A DNA stretch of 64,000 nucleotides from Dorea formicigenerans (GTDB taxonomy: Bacteria; Bacillota; Clostridia; Lachnospirales; Lachnospiraceae), in NCBI RefSeq assembly GCF_025150245.1, contig NZ_CP102279.1:186001-250000 (forward strand), given 5' to 3'. Made by a program: the position numbers and the translations under genes. Below are positions 12,569 to 20,288 of the stretch, in pieces. How positions within the stretch are numbered: position 1 is the first letter of the stretch; each line of letters starts with the position of its first letter. Under the pieces are notes generated by a model that did no database searches, was not told the origin of the DNA, and saw only the letters and a program-made list of their open reading frames with translations.

Positions 12569-13788
12569 GCAGTAACGACTTAACACGAGAAGAGTGGAGA
12601 CAGCAAAAGATAGAGAAAAGAGCTGCATTTACAAAACTTCAGAATCTAACCTATCAAGAAAAACTGTGGCGCCAGGCACATATGGCAAAGGCATTCCAAG
12701 AAGAGATGACTGACAGGGGATTCGGGTGTCATGTAAGTGTAGGCGGATTGGACAGCATTGTGCTATACATATGGCTCAAAAGTATCGGAATTGACGTACC
12801 AGGAATTTCCGTATCGATACTGGAAGACAAAAGTATTCAGAAAGTGCACAAAGCACTGGGACTTGAAGTTGTAAAACCATATAAAACCAAAGTTCAAGTA
12901 CTGAATGAAGTCGGATTTCCGGTAATTTCCAAAAAGATCGCGGGAAGAATCAACACTTTGCAGAATCCAACGGAAAACAATAAGACGGTCCGGCATGCCA
13001 TTATCACTGGTGAATGCGGGGAACAGGGGCACTATGCCAAGAATAGTAGAATGCAGCTCCCTCAGAAATGGCTCAAATTGTTCGGAGGATACGAAAATGA
13101 GAATGAAAATGTCCATTATGGAAAACCAGACGAAGAAATTAAGGTCAGCAACGAGTGTTGCTATTGGTTAAAAGAAAAGCCATGTGATGACTGGGCGAAA
13201 ACACATAAAAGCTATCCGTATTTGGGATTAATGGCAGTTGAAGGCGGTCAACGTGAAGAATCACTGATAGAACATGGTTGCAACTACTACGGAAAAGGAG
13301 TAATCCGGTCAGCACCGTTTGCCATATTTTTAAGGCAAGATCTTCTCCAGCTAGCAATGGAAATGGGCAAATGGTATCACGAACACTTAGATGTTTTTGA
13401 AACACTTTTCCACGAACAGCCTTATGGGAAGAATGCAGACGGAACACTAAAAGAATATGTTCCGGTAGACAGCATTATTCCGAAAATATACGGAGAGATT
13501 GCCAGAAAAGACAATGGCGATCTATACACAACAGGAGCACAGCGTACAGGCTGTAGTATGTGTGGTTTTGGAATCCACTTGGAAAAACGTCCACACAGAT
13601 TTGACAGGCTCAGGGAACGCAATGAAAAAGAGTGGGAATTCTGGATGTATAAGTGCTGCACCAATCCGAAGACCGGAGAGAAGTTCGGTTGGGGAAAGGT
13701 ACTGGATTATATAGGCGTGGGTTGGGAAGACATTCCACCAAAACAAATGACGATAGAGGATTATATGAATGGGATTGGACGTTTTTGA
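12565..13788 (+). CDS. PP-loop protein of the PAPS reductase/DndC superfamily
   Basis: 407 residues. The pyrophosphate-binding loop is VSVGGLDSIVLY (residues about 57-68); the usual Lys of SGGKDS is Leu. A C-terminal zinc- or cluster-type motif RTGCSMCGFGIH and YKCCTNP supply conserved cysteines. Family members adenylate a substrate and often transfer sulfur; phage versions are widespread with unknown substrates, proposed in DNA or tRNA modification. It is followed by a methyltransferase and a ParB-like gene, which could form a DNA-modification group. The changed loop residue may alter catalysis. Confidence 0.8.
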   Translation: MSSNDLTREEWRQQKIEKRAAFTKLQNLTYQEKLWRQAHMAKAFQEEMTDRGFGCHVSVGGLDSIVLYIWLKSIGIDVPGISVSILEDKSIQKVHKALGLEVVKPYKTKVQVLNEVGFPVISKKIAGRINTLQNPTENNKTVRHAIITGECGEQGHYAKNSRMQLPQKWLKLFGGYENENENVHYGKPDEEIKVSNECCYWLKEKPCDDWAKTHKSYPYLGLMAVEGGQREESLIEHGCNYYGKGVIRSAPFAIFLRQDLLQLAMEMGKWYHEHLDVFETLFHEQPYGKNADGTLKEYVPVDSIIPKIYGEIARKDNGDLYTTGAQRTGCSMCGFGIHLEKRPHRFDRLRERNEKEWEFWMYKCCTNPKTGEKFGWGKVLDYIGVGWEDIPPKQMTIEDYMNGIGRF

Positions 13789-13831
13789 AAATTATGAATG
13801 TGATGGTCAGATAGAAATATCTAACCTGAAA
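13768..13831 (+). repeat. 64-bp direct repeat, copy 1
   Basis: Differs from 14342-14405 at one base, and that change is synonymous in the shared reading frame (Leu TTG/TTA). It encodes the start of a mini-gene before the methyltransferase. Confidence 0.9.
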
Positions 13832-13855
13832 AAGGAGGATAAGGAGAATGACTGA
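13769..13855 (+). CDS. 28-residue mini-gene before the methyltransferase
   Basis: ATG at 13769 (AGAGGA upstream) encodes MGLDVFENYECDGQIEISNL plus a charged tail ending in DKEND. It overlaps the PP-loop gene stop and runs 8 bp past the ATG of the methyltransferase gene. The same first 21 codons recur as a possible N-terminal extension of the ParB-like protein at 14343. Both copies have a ribosome binding site, which supports translation. It may act as a coupling leader or be a real peptide. Confidence 0.5.
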   Translation: MGLDVFENYECDGQIEISNLKKEDKEND

Positions 13856-14342
13856 CAAGAAAATCCTTGATGTGACATGTGGTTCAAGGACAATCTGGTT
13901 CAACAAAGAACATCCTGCAGCAGTGTATTGCGATATCAGGAAAGAAGAGTTAACTGGAATATGGAAATCAGAGCAAGGACAGCCAGAACGAACATGTATC
14001 GTGGATCCTGATATCCAATGTGATTTCACAAATCTGCCATTTAAGGATAATACTTTTGCGCTGGTCGTATTTGATCCACCACATCTTAGATATGCTGGTG
14101 AAACTGGATGGTTGGTTAAGAAGTACGGGAAACTGGACGAACACTGGCCGGAAATGTTACATGATGGATTCCAGGAATGTATGAGAGTTCTGAAAGAAGA
14201 TGGAGTACTGATTTTCAAGTGGGCGGAGACAGATATCACGGCTCAGAAAGTATGGAAAGCAATTGGACAGAAGCCGTTATTTGGACATCACAGTGGGAAG
14301 CGTTCAAACACATTTTGGGCGTGTTACATGAAAGGAATATAA
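13848..14342 (+). CDS. Phage SAM-dependent methyltransferase
   Basis: 164 residues. ILDVTCGSRTIW replaces the usual glycine-rich SAM loop, and VVFDPPHLRY is the catalytic DPPH motif of amino methyltransferases (DPPY class variant); GVLIFKWAETDI is a later core strand. AAAGGAGG precedes the ATG. Such compact phage enzymes are thought to methylate adenine or cytosine in DNA, but the target is not established. It sits between the two 64-bp repeats. Confidence 0.75.
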   Translation: MTDKKILDVTCGSRTIWFNKEHPAAVYCDIRKEELTGIWKSEQGQPERTCIVDPDIQCDFTNLPFKDNTFALVVFDPPHLRYAGETGWLVKKYGKLDEHWPEMLHDGFQECMRVLKEDGVLIFKWAETDITAQKVWKAIGQKPLFGHHSGKRSNTFWACYMKGI

Positions 14343-14405
14343 ATGGGATTAGACGTTTTTGAAAATTATGAATGTGATGGTCAGATAGAAATATCTAACC
14401 TGAAA
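14342..14405 (+). repeat. 64-bp direct repeat, copy 2
   Basis: 63 of 64 positions identical to 13768-13831. Here the mini-gene frame runs straight into the ParB-like gene. Confidence 0.9.
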
Positions 14406-14414
14406 GGAGAAAGA

Positions 14415-15767
14415 ATGGACAAATTAATATACATACCGGCTGATCAGATACATGAGCATCCGGATAACCCAAGAAAAGACTTAGGAGACCTTACAGAGCT
14501 TGCTGAGTCCATCAGACAAAATGGCATTATGCAAAATTTAACCGTCATTCCGGGATACTGGGACAACAAGAGAGGATTCCACGAGGAAGAATATACGCTT
14601 CTGATTGGTCACCGACGTTATTCCGCAGGGAAGATGGCAGCAGTCACAGAGTATCCTTGCCGTATTATTACCGGTATGAGCTACAAGGAACAGGTTGGAA
14701 CCATGCTTACCGAGAATATGCAGCGCGTAGACCTTACGATTCCGGAGCAGGCAGAAGGCTTCCAGATGATGCTAGATCTTGGAGACACTGTGGAAGACAT
14801 TGCAAATAAGACAGGATTCAGTGAGAGCACAGTACGCCATAGAGTTAACATTGCCAAGCTGGATAAATCCACCCTGAAAGAAAAGAACGATGATGAGGGA
14901 TTCCAGTTAACATTAAAAGACCTGTATGAATTGGAAAAAATAAAATCAGTAGAGAAGAGAAACGAAATCTTAAGAGCTTCCTACAGCTCCACGGACTTGG
15001 CGACACGCGCCAGAAGCGCAGTAGCAGACGAAAAGAGAAAAGCAAAAGAGACAGCGATTATAGAAAAGCTAGAGGCAGCAGGCATCAAGAAAGCTCCAAA
15101 GGAAGCAGAAAACGGCATCTGGACAGGATCATGGAAAACAGTGGTTGAATACGACCTAAACAAAGATGACGATATTGGAATTCTAGATACAGAAGGGAAA
15201 TATTGGATAACTCAGTATCAGCGTATCAGAATTGTGAAAAAAGTTATAAAAAAGCAGACAAGAGCAGAAAAACGAAGAGAGAAGGAAGAAAAAGAACGAA
15301 AAGCCAGAAAAAAAGAACTTAAGGAAATCACAAGAGTGAGCACAGAAAGGCGTAAACAATTAATTCTGGACATTATTGCCGGGAAAGCAGCAAAACCGAA
15401 CGAAGAGTTGGTAAAGAACATGTGCTGGGTACTACTGGTAGAGATGGGAGGGGTATACAAAAGTCTTTTTATAAAATATTTCACTGAAAAGCACGATTGG
15501 GAATGCAACGATGAAGAAAAAGCAGAAGCGAATGAAAAAATACAAAAACTAAGCATCATGGAGCAGATGCTCATATTATTACACATGAGAATGAGCGAGA
15601 AAGAGCCGTGGGATTACAACCTTAGATACGACAAGGAAGATGGAGGAATCCTCTTAGAGTGCTACAGAGTATTTAAGATGTTCGGATGGTTCTTCGACAC
15701 AGAGCAAGAGGAACAGGTGCTGGACGGAACGCACCAATACTACAGAAAGGACGAGGATAATGACTGA
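14415..15767 (+). CDS. ParB/Srx-fold nuclease-like partition protein
   Basis: 450 residues from ATG 14415 (AAAGGAGAAAG upstream), or 474 from the in-frame ATG 14343, which also has AAAGGA 7 bp before it. N-terminal ParB domain: IPADQIHEHPDNPRKDLGDL, LIGHRRYSAGKMA (the CTP/phosphate-binding GHRR box), then TENMQRVDLTIPEQAEGF and a helix-turn-helix (VEDIANKTGFSESTVRHRV). The C-terminal half is helical with a long Lys/Glu coiled coil (about 300-340). It binds DNA; in phages it may act in replication, DNA segregation or gene control. No ParA is present. Confidence 0.85.
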   Translation: MDKLIYIPADQIHEHPDNPRKDLGDLTELAESIRQNGIMQNLTVIPGYWDNKRGFHEEEYTLLIGHRRYSAGKMAAVTEYPCRIITGMSYKEQVGTMLTENMQRVDLTIPEQAEGFQMMLDLGDTVEDIANKTGFSESTVRHRVNIAKLDKSTLKEKNDDEGFQLTLKDLYELEKIKSVEKRNEILRASYSSTDLATRARSAVADEKRKAKETAIIEKLEAAGIKKAPKEAENGIWTGSWKTVVEYDLNKDDDIGILDTEGKYWITQYQRIRIVKKVIKKQTRAEKRREKEEKERKARKKELKEITRVSTERRKQLILDIIAGKAAKPNEELVKNMCWVLLVEMGGVYKSLFIKYFTEKHDWECNDEEKAEANEKIQKLSIMEQMLILLHMRMSEKEPWDYNLRYDKEDGGILLECYRVFKMFGWFFDTEQEEQVLDGTHQYYRKDEDND

Positions 15768-16122
15768 TGGCTTGATGTTTCCCAAAACAATGGGAATGAA
15801 AAAGAAAAAAAGGCAGAAGCATCCAAAACCAATTGTAGCAACAGAACCGGGAATCTGCTATCTGTGCGCAAGAGATGAAGGAAACTATACCTACCAGTGT
15901 ACGGAATGCCATCATGTAGTGTTTGGAGGCGGCGGAAGGAAGCGCAGCGAAGGAGCTGGAATAAAAGTCTACCTATGCAGAAGACACCACAAGGAAGGCA
16001 AAGACGCTGTACATAATTGCCGTGCAACCCGTGAAAGGTTATGCGCCTATCTACAGGAAGCATACGAACAGGATCACACACGAGAGGAGTGGATGAATAT
16101 TGCCTACAAAAATTACCTCTAA
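15760..16122 (+). CDS. HNH-like zinc protein (DUF968-type)
   Basis: 120 residues. GICYLCARDEGNYTYQCTEC contributes zinc-binding cysteines, HHVVFGGGGRKRSEGAG is the His-rich core with an FGG loop, and VYLCRRHHKEGKDAVH the second His cluster; the end REEWMNIAYKNYL is usual for this phage family. Related proteins are predicted HNH-fold nucleases acting in recombination. It overlaps the ParB-like gene end by 8 bp. Confidence 0.65.
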   Translation: MTDGLMFPKTMGMKKKKRQKHPKPIVATEPGICYLCARDEGNYTYQCTECHHVVFGGGGRKRSEGAGIKVYLCRRHHKEGKDAVHNCRATRERLCAYLQEAYEQDHTREEWMNIAYKNYL

Positions 16123-16321
16123 CCTTAGGAAAGACAAAAGCTCCCGAGATTTCTATAAGGGTGAATATGTGAAGTGCATTCCGATGGGAGAAGAGAAAGA
16201 GAGGCTGGGAATCGTGTTCGAGAAAGAACATCTGGCAGATACAGTCACAGTATACCTGGAAGACACGGGAGTATTTGTCGTATTACCGGTAAAAAGAGTA
16301 AGAAAACTACAGCACCAATAG
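16100..16321 (+). CDS. 73-residue protein, unknown
   Basis: TTG start at 16100 with GAGGAG 10-11 bp upstream, overlapping the HNH-like gene by 23 bp. The beta-rich pattern YVKCIPMGEEKERLGIVF, VTVYLEDTGVFVVLPVKRVR suggests a small barrel such as a KOW- or SH3-like fold. Function unknown. Confidence 0.55.
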   Translation: MPTKITSNLRKDKSSRDFYKGEYVKCIPMGEEKERLGIVFEKEHLADTVTVYLEDTGVFVVLPVKRVRKLQHQ

Positions 16322-16351
16322 TGTATCACAGTCACTATTAACCATAGATTC

Positions 16352-16374
16352 CCTCCGGCCGGTGGAGCCGGAGG
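16352..16374 (+). promoter_or_regulatory. Hairpin next to the HAD gene ribosome binding site
   Basis: CCTCCGGC (16352-16359) pairs with GCCGGAGG (16367-16374), 7-nt loop, ending where the purine-rich GAGGAGAAAGGAG leader begins. It could modulate translation of the HAD gene. Confidence 0.4.
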
Positions 16375-16387
16375 AGAAAGGAGACAC

Positions 16388-16780
16388 ATGAACAAAATAT
16401 ATGCCGTAGATTTCGACGGCACGTTAAATACAGCAGAATACCCGAAACTGGGAGAACCCAATACAGAATTATTCCAATTTCTGATCAAACGGCAGCAGTC
16501 CGGAGATAAAATTATACTCTGGACATACAGGGAGGGAGACCTATTGCAGGAGGCAGTCATATACTGCAGGGCGAATGGATTGGAGTTTGATGCAGTCAAT
16601 GACAATATTCCAGAATATAAGAACAAATATAAGAACAACTGTCGGAAGGTCTATGCAGATTATTATATCGACGACCGGAACAAGATGGTTGTAGCAAGGA
16701 GGCGCAGAAAGAAATGTGGTCCATTAAATCGGACGAATGTCTGGAATTATATCAAGAAGACGAAAAAATCGCAGCATTGA
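16388..16780 (+). CDS. Phage HAD-family hydrolase
   Basis: 130 residues. YAVDFDGTL is HAD motif I with the nucleophile Asp; ILWTYREGD is motif II (Thr in place of Ser accepted); VYADYYIDDRN carries the acidic motif IV pair. Short, capless members of this kind are common in phages and act as phosphatases on small substrates or nucleic acid ends. Clear AAAGGAG precedes the ATG. Confidence 0.8.
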   Translation: MNKIYAVDFDGTLNTAEYPKLGEPNTELFQFLIKRQQSGDKIILWTYREGDLLQEAVIYCRANGLEFDAVNDNIPEYKNKYKNNCRKVYADYYIDDRNKMVVARRRRKKCGPLNRTNVWNYIKKTKKSQH

Positions 16781-16986
16781 TCTGGGACGAAGCGGAATTA
16801 TGCTGGTTCTTGTGGTATCGGATGAGCCTATTTCCAAGGCTTTCATGTATTGGAGAAATGGAAGGCTTCGGCAAGTTAGATATTGAACCGGTACAGATGG
16901 CAGCAGTTGAGACCATTATAGATTACTGCAAGAGACAAGCAGATAAATGGGAAGGACGTGCAGCGGATATGGAGGAAATGCTATGA
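16714..16986 (+). CDS. 90-residue phage protein, paralogue of the next gene
   Basis: Starts inside the HAD gene end. Aromatic-rich core IAALIWDEAELCWFLWYRM and a C-terminal helix VQMAAVETIIDYCKRQA that is closely similar to AQMAAVEELIRYHAEKA in the following gene, so the two are duplicates. No known domain. Confidence 0.6.
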   Translation: MWSIKSDECLELYQEDEKIAALIWDEAELCWFLWYRMSLFPRLSCIGEMEGFGKLDIEPVQMAAVETIIDYCKRQADKWEGRAADMEEML

Positions 16987-17231
16987 AGTGGATTCGGGAA
17001 AGCATGACACAAATCGATCTCGTAGACGGAGAGAAAAAGCTTGCTTATATCGTATACAAAAGCTTCCGGTGGCTTCTCTACGAAGGCGGTGAAGAGTGGG
17101 GCATAGATTTGAAAATCTATGAACAACACCAGGTAGAAGAAGCGCAGATGGCAGCAGTCGAGGAATTAATCAGATACCACGCCGAAAAAGCCAAAAGCTT
17201 TCGGAAGTACAGAAGGGAGGCGGCAGCGTGA
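16983..17231 (+). CDS. 82-residue phage protein, paralogue of the previous gene
   Basis: ATG at 16983 overlaps the preceding stop (ATGA). MKWIRESMTQIDLVDGEKKL then FRWLLYEGGEEWGIDL and the shared helix AQMAAVEELIRYHAEKA. Its last bases overlap the GTG of the next gene. Function unknown. Confidence 0.6.
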   Translation: MKWIRESMTQIDLVDGEKKLAYIVYKSFRWLLYEGGEEWGIDLKIYEQHQVEEAQMAAVEELIRYHAEKAKSFRKYRREAAA

Positions 17232-17605
17232 AAGAATATGATAAAGACTTGCTGAGATCCCTGGTAGAACAGGGGCTGACCAATAGAAAGATAGCAGAAA
17301 AGATGGGACTTACCCAAACACAGGTACAATATAGAATTACGGCAGATGGATTAGTCGGAATTCGAAGAGAGGGTGGAGACCCAACACAGAGAAAGCCGCG
17401 GGAAGTAAAGGAAAAACACAAAGAAAAACCAAAAGGCTCAAACGGTGATAGAAAAAAATGCAAGACCTGTAAATGGCGTGCAAGATATCCTGTCAGCTTA
17501 TGTAATTACGGAGCATTCCATAAATTTTCCAGAAGCCATTACTGCACAGCTGATAATTGCACTGTCTACGAAAAAGGCAAACCAATGAAAGAAAAACTAA
17601 GTTAA
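17228..17605 (+). CDS. Helix-turn-helix plus zinc-cluster protein
   Basis: 125 residues, GTG start with GGGAGG upstream. Residues 5-40 (LLRSLVEQGLTNRKIAEKMG then TQTQVQYRI) form a resolvase- or sigma-like helix-turn-helix; a Lys/Arg/Pro-rich linker leads to a Cys cluster CKTCKWRA, SLCNY, HYCTADNC. Likely binds DNA and one zinc ion. Could regulate phage transcription; no closer assignment. Confidence 0.6.
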   Translation: MKEYDKDLLRSLVEQGLTNRKIAEKMGLTQTQVQYRITADGLVGIRREGGDPTQRKPREVKEKHKEKPKGSNGDRKKCKTCKWRARYPVSLCNYGAFHKFSRSHYCTADNCTVYEKGKPMKEKLS

Positions 17606-17622
17606 GAAAAGAGGAAAAAAAG

Positions 17623-17796
17623 ATGCAAGGATATATATGTGGAATTGCCGACAATAGCAGAATAGACTATTGCCCGATATGCGGAGAGGCGTTGGGAACA
17701 AACGCATACTACGGAGACGGAACCGCAGTATGTGACGAATGCGGCTTTCATTTTGCAGTCATAGAATGTGAGGAAGAAGAAAATGGGATATCTTAG
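17623..17796 (+). CDS. 57-residue zinc-ribbon protein
   Basis: ATG at 17623 with AGAGGAAA upstream. Two knuckles, YCPICGEAL and VCDECGF, form a rubredoxin-type zinc ribbon, followed by an acidic tail. Overlaps the next gene by 14 bp. Confidence 0.6.
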   Translation: MQGYICGIADNSRIDYCPICGEALGTNAYYGDGTAVCDECGFHFAVIECEEEENGIS

Positions 17797-18202
17797 AAAA
17801 GACATGGTAATTGATGCATTAAAAGAAGATATGCAAGATACCAAAAAGTGCTATGAAGGCTATCAGGAAAAGGAATTAATTGAATTTTGCTATAACTGTA
17901 TGGAACGCGTAATAGACAGACTACCACAGTATTACCCGGAAAATGTAGTAGAAGAGACAAGATGGATTCCATGCAGCGAGAGGTAGCCGGAGGATGAAGG
18001 CTACATACTGGTATCATTTGAGTTGGAGGAAGTAAAGCCAGAAAGGACAGTTCGGGAAATCAGAGAGATTCGAACACCGGATCCGGAATCCGAAGAGGAG
18101 GAAGGACAACTTCCCGGTCAGATGAGCGATGAAGATTTGTCGGAAGTAGCGGAACACATGAAAGCAATGATGAAGATTTTGGAGAAATACAGAAAGGAAT
18201 AA
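17783..18202 (+). pseudogene. DUF551-type gene interrupted by an amber codon
   Basis: From ATG 17783 the frame encodes 67 residues ending RWIPCSER, then TAG at 17984-17986, then continues open for 71 codons (PEDEGYILVSFELEE and on) to TAA at 18200. The intact paralogue at 18752 reads QWIPCSERLPKTGEYVLIS, so the TAG replaces a conserved Leu codon (TTG to TAG is one change). Either a 67-residue truncated product is made or the gene is dead. Many genes here end in TAG, so recoding is unlikely. Confidence 0.75.
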
Positions 18203-18205
18203 CGA

Positions 18206-18694
18206 ATGCCTATAGAAGCAAGACCTATGGAGCTGAAAGAAGCACAAGATTATATAAATACATATCATCGACATCACAAAGCAGCTCATAGAGATAAATT
18301 TAGAATTGCAGCCACAATAGATGGAAAAGTTGTTGGAGTGGTTCAAGTTGGCAGACCTGTATCGAGAGTATTGGACGATGGCAATACATTAGAAGTGCTT
18401 AGATTATGTACAACTGGAGAAAAGGATATATGTAGTTTTCTATATAGCAGAGCCGCACGAATCGCAAAAGAAATGGGATATTCAAAAATTATAACATATA
18501 TTCTTGAATCCGAAAATGGCGCAAGCCTTAAAGCGTCTGGGTGGACTTGTGAAGCTGACGGAGTTGGTGGATCTAATTGGAATACGCCAAGCAGACCAAG
18601 AGAGATGGTAACGAATCAAATGAGTTTATTCCCAGAAAAACAAAAATATCCGATTAATGAAAAGAAACAAAGATGGAGTAAGCAATTGAAGTAA
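18206..18694 (+). CDS. XF1762/GNAT-like phage protein
   Basis: 162 residues. RPMELKEAQDYINTYHRHHK and the later KVVGVVQVGRPVSR, LEVLRLCTTGEKDICSFLYS match the XF1762 family, which has an acetyltransferase-like fold; the C-terminal WTCEADGVGGSNWNTPSRPR is conserved in it. The substrate is unknown. It is more A/T-rich than its neighbours, which suggests separate acquisition. Confidence 0.7.
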   Translation: MPIEARPMELKEAQDYINTYHRHHKAAHRDKFRIAATIDGKVVGVVQVGRPVSRVLDDGNTLEVLRLCTTGEKDICSFLYSRAARIAKEMGYSKIITYILESENGASLKASGWTCEADGVGGSNWNTPSRPREMVTNQMSLFPEKQKYPINEKKQRWSKQLK

Positions 18695-18751
18695 CAAATA
18701 ACAGCACCTTGACAATTGAGAGATTGCCGGAACCGTATAAGGAGGGCGAAG

Positions 18752-19063
18752 ATGAATAATCAACAAGCAATAGATAGATTGGTGAAACATCTTGAATGGG
18801 GCTGGTCTAAGGAAACAGTAGATGCTATTGAAATGGGGATACATGCACTGAAAGAAACTCAGTGGATTCCATGCAGTGAAAGATTGCCGAAAACTGGAGA
18901 ATATGTATTGATATCATGCGAAGGTTTTGACGTTCCAAGCGTCGGAAAATACGAGGAAAACGATATTGGAGGAACATTCTATCTTAGAGAAGACGTACCG
19001 TGTGAAGACTTCGGAATAGCCGTAGAAGCTTGGAGACCGCTTACAGAACCATATAAGGAGTAG
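18752..19063 (+). CDS. DUF551-domain protein
   Basis: 103 residues from ATG 18752 (GGAGGGCGA upstream). N-terminal helices MNNQQAIDRLVKHLEWGWSK, then the DUF551 core WIPCSERLPKTGEYVLIS and the end AWRPLTEPYKE. A very common phage accessory protein with no known function. The sequence just upstream (18709-18759) still encodes a tail of the same kind (RLPEPYKEGEDE), a relic of a neighbouring copy. Confidence 0.75.
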   Translation: MNNQQAIDRLVKHLEWGWSKETVDAIEMGIHALKETQWIPCSERLPKTGEYVLISCEGFDVPSVGKYEENDIGGTFYLREDVPCEDFGIAVEAWRPLTEPYKE

Positions 19064-19066
19064 AAA

Positions 19067-19621
19067 ATGAACAGGAAAATGGTAACTAGTTTTTTAAGTA
19101 ATCTGCTGATAACAAAGAAATTACAAGGAATAGGCAAATACTGGGCATCAGAAGTCAGTATCGATTATGGAAGCACGAACGTAAAAAGAGTAGATTTCAT
19201 GCAGTTCATGCCACCAAACCAATGCTCCGTAGGAGCAATCGAAAAAGGACAATTCATCTGTTACGAAATTAAGAGTTGCCGGGAAGATATCTACAGCGGA
19301 AACGGACTGAATTTTCTTGGTGAGCAAAATTACATCGTAACAACAATGGAGTGTTACAAGGATTTAATCGCAGACAGAAATTCAGGAAAGCTTTTAGAAC
19401 ACATCAGGGAATGTAACCCGGAATCATCTAGGTACTACGGAATCATGGTAGCGATCCCAGAAAGCAGAAAAGAGTGGGACGAATTTGAAAATCCTACACC
19501 ACTTACAAAAGCAACAATGGCTGGAGAGTGGAGATTGCATAAAATAATTCCTTGCACACCAGGACCAAGAAAACGATCAATAACAGAATTACTGTTCTAC
19601 ATGCTCAGATCAGGAAAATAG
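19067..19621 (+). CDS. PD-(D/E)XK nuclease-like phage protein
   Basis: 184 residues. KRVDFMQF supplies the Asp, and GQFICYEIKSCREDI the E-x-K pair, in the order and spacing of restriction-endonuclease-like folds (MmcB/VRR type). It may act in phage DNA recombination or repair. The call is by motif only; the first catalytic acid is not clearly placed. Confidence 0.5.
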   Translation: MNRKMVTSFLSNLLITKKLQGIGKYWASEVSIDYGSTNVKRVDFMQFMPPNQCSVGAIEKGQFICYEIKSCREDIYSGNGLNFLGEQNYIVTTMECYKDLIADRNSGKLLEHIRECNPESSRYYGIMVAIPESRKEWDEFENPTPLTKATMAGEWRLHKIIPCTPGPRKRSITELLFYMLRSGK

Positions 19622-19631
19622 GAGAGGGAAT

Positions 19632-20279
19632 ATGGACAGTGCAAAAAGAAATGGAGCCGGTTATTACGACCCAACAGCATTTCAAGCTATCAAAAATACA
19701 GAGAAGGGAGCAAAAAAAACAATGGAAATATATAGAGGAGACATATTCTACATCAAAAAAATAAATCAGGACACAGGTAGACCTGCGGTTATCGTGTCGA
19801 ACAACGACATTAACGAAAGTCAGAACATGGTAGAAGTGGCATATCTGGTAGAAAAGCCAAATGAATCACTGCCAACACACGCAAAAGTAAAATGCCATCT
19901 ACCATCTACGGCGCTATGCGAGCAGGTTGTAAGTGTCAGCAAAGACAGAATTGACGGATTCATACGCACCTGTACGGACGAGGAAATAGAGAAAATTAAC
20001 AAGGGGTTATCCATCTCACTCGGAATCACAGAAAGCGACGACACTATGGCAGAAAAGCTGAAAGAGCTGACAGATTCTCTGAGTGAGGCACAGAGAATAA
20101 ATGATGGACTTCGAAACAGAATTAAGGAAGAGACTGATAAACAGCAGGAATTAGAAAAACAATTATCACAGATAGAGACAGAAAACACAGACGAAACCAT
20201 CAAAGTCGCGGCAGAAAGAGACATATACAAAGACTTATACATGAAATTAACAGAAAAGCTTATAGGAGATAAGATTTAG
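19632..20279 (+). CDS. PemK/MazF-fold protein with C-terminal coiled coil
   Basis: 215 residues. A 30-residue tail precedes a PemK/MazF domain (about 31-135): IYRGDIFYIKK, GRPAVIVSNND, VKCHLPSTALCEQVVSV are its signature strands. A long coiled coil follows (about 140-215, MAEKLKELTDSLSEAQRIN and on). MazF-type proteins cut mRNA at short sites; here there is no antitoxin gene next to it and the coiled coil is extra, so it may be self-inhibited or act as a scaffold or RNA-binding protein in the phage cycle. Confidence 0.7.
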   Translation: MDSAKRNGAGYYDPTAFQAIKNTEKGAKKTMEIYRGDIFYIKKINQDTGRPAVIVSNNDINESQNMVEVAYLVEKPNESLPTHAKVKCHLPSTALCEQVVSVSKDRIDGFIRTCTDEEIEKINKGLSISLGITESDDTMAEKLKELTDSLSEAQRINDGLRNRIKEETDKQQELEKQLSQIETENTDETIKVAAERDIYKDLYMKLTEKLIGDKI

Positions 20280-20288
20280 GAGGCTGCA

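Noticed and set aside
17984-17986. TAG recoding (amber read as an amino acid) as an explanation for the interrupted DUF551 gene
   Set aside because: Many other prophage genes end cleanly in TAG (for example those ending at 11958 and 43505), and only this gene has an internal TAG.
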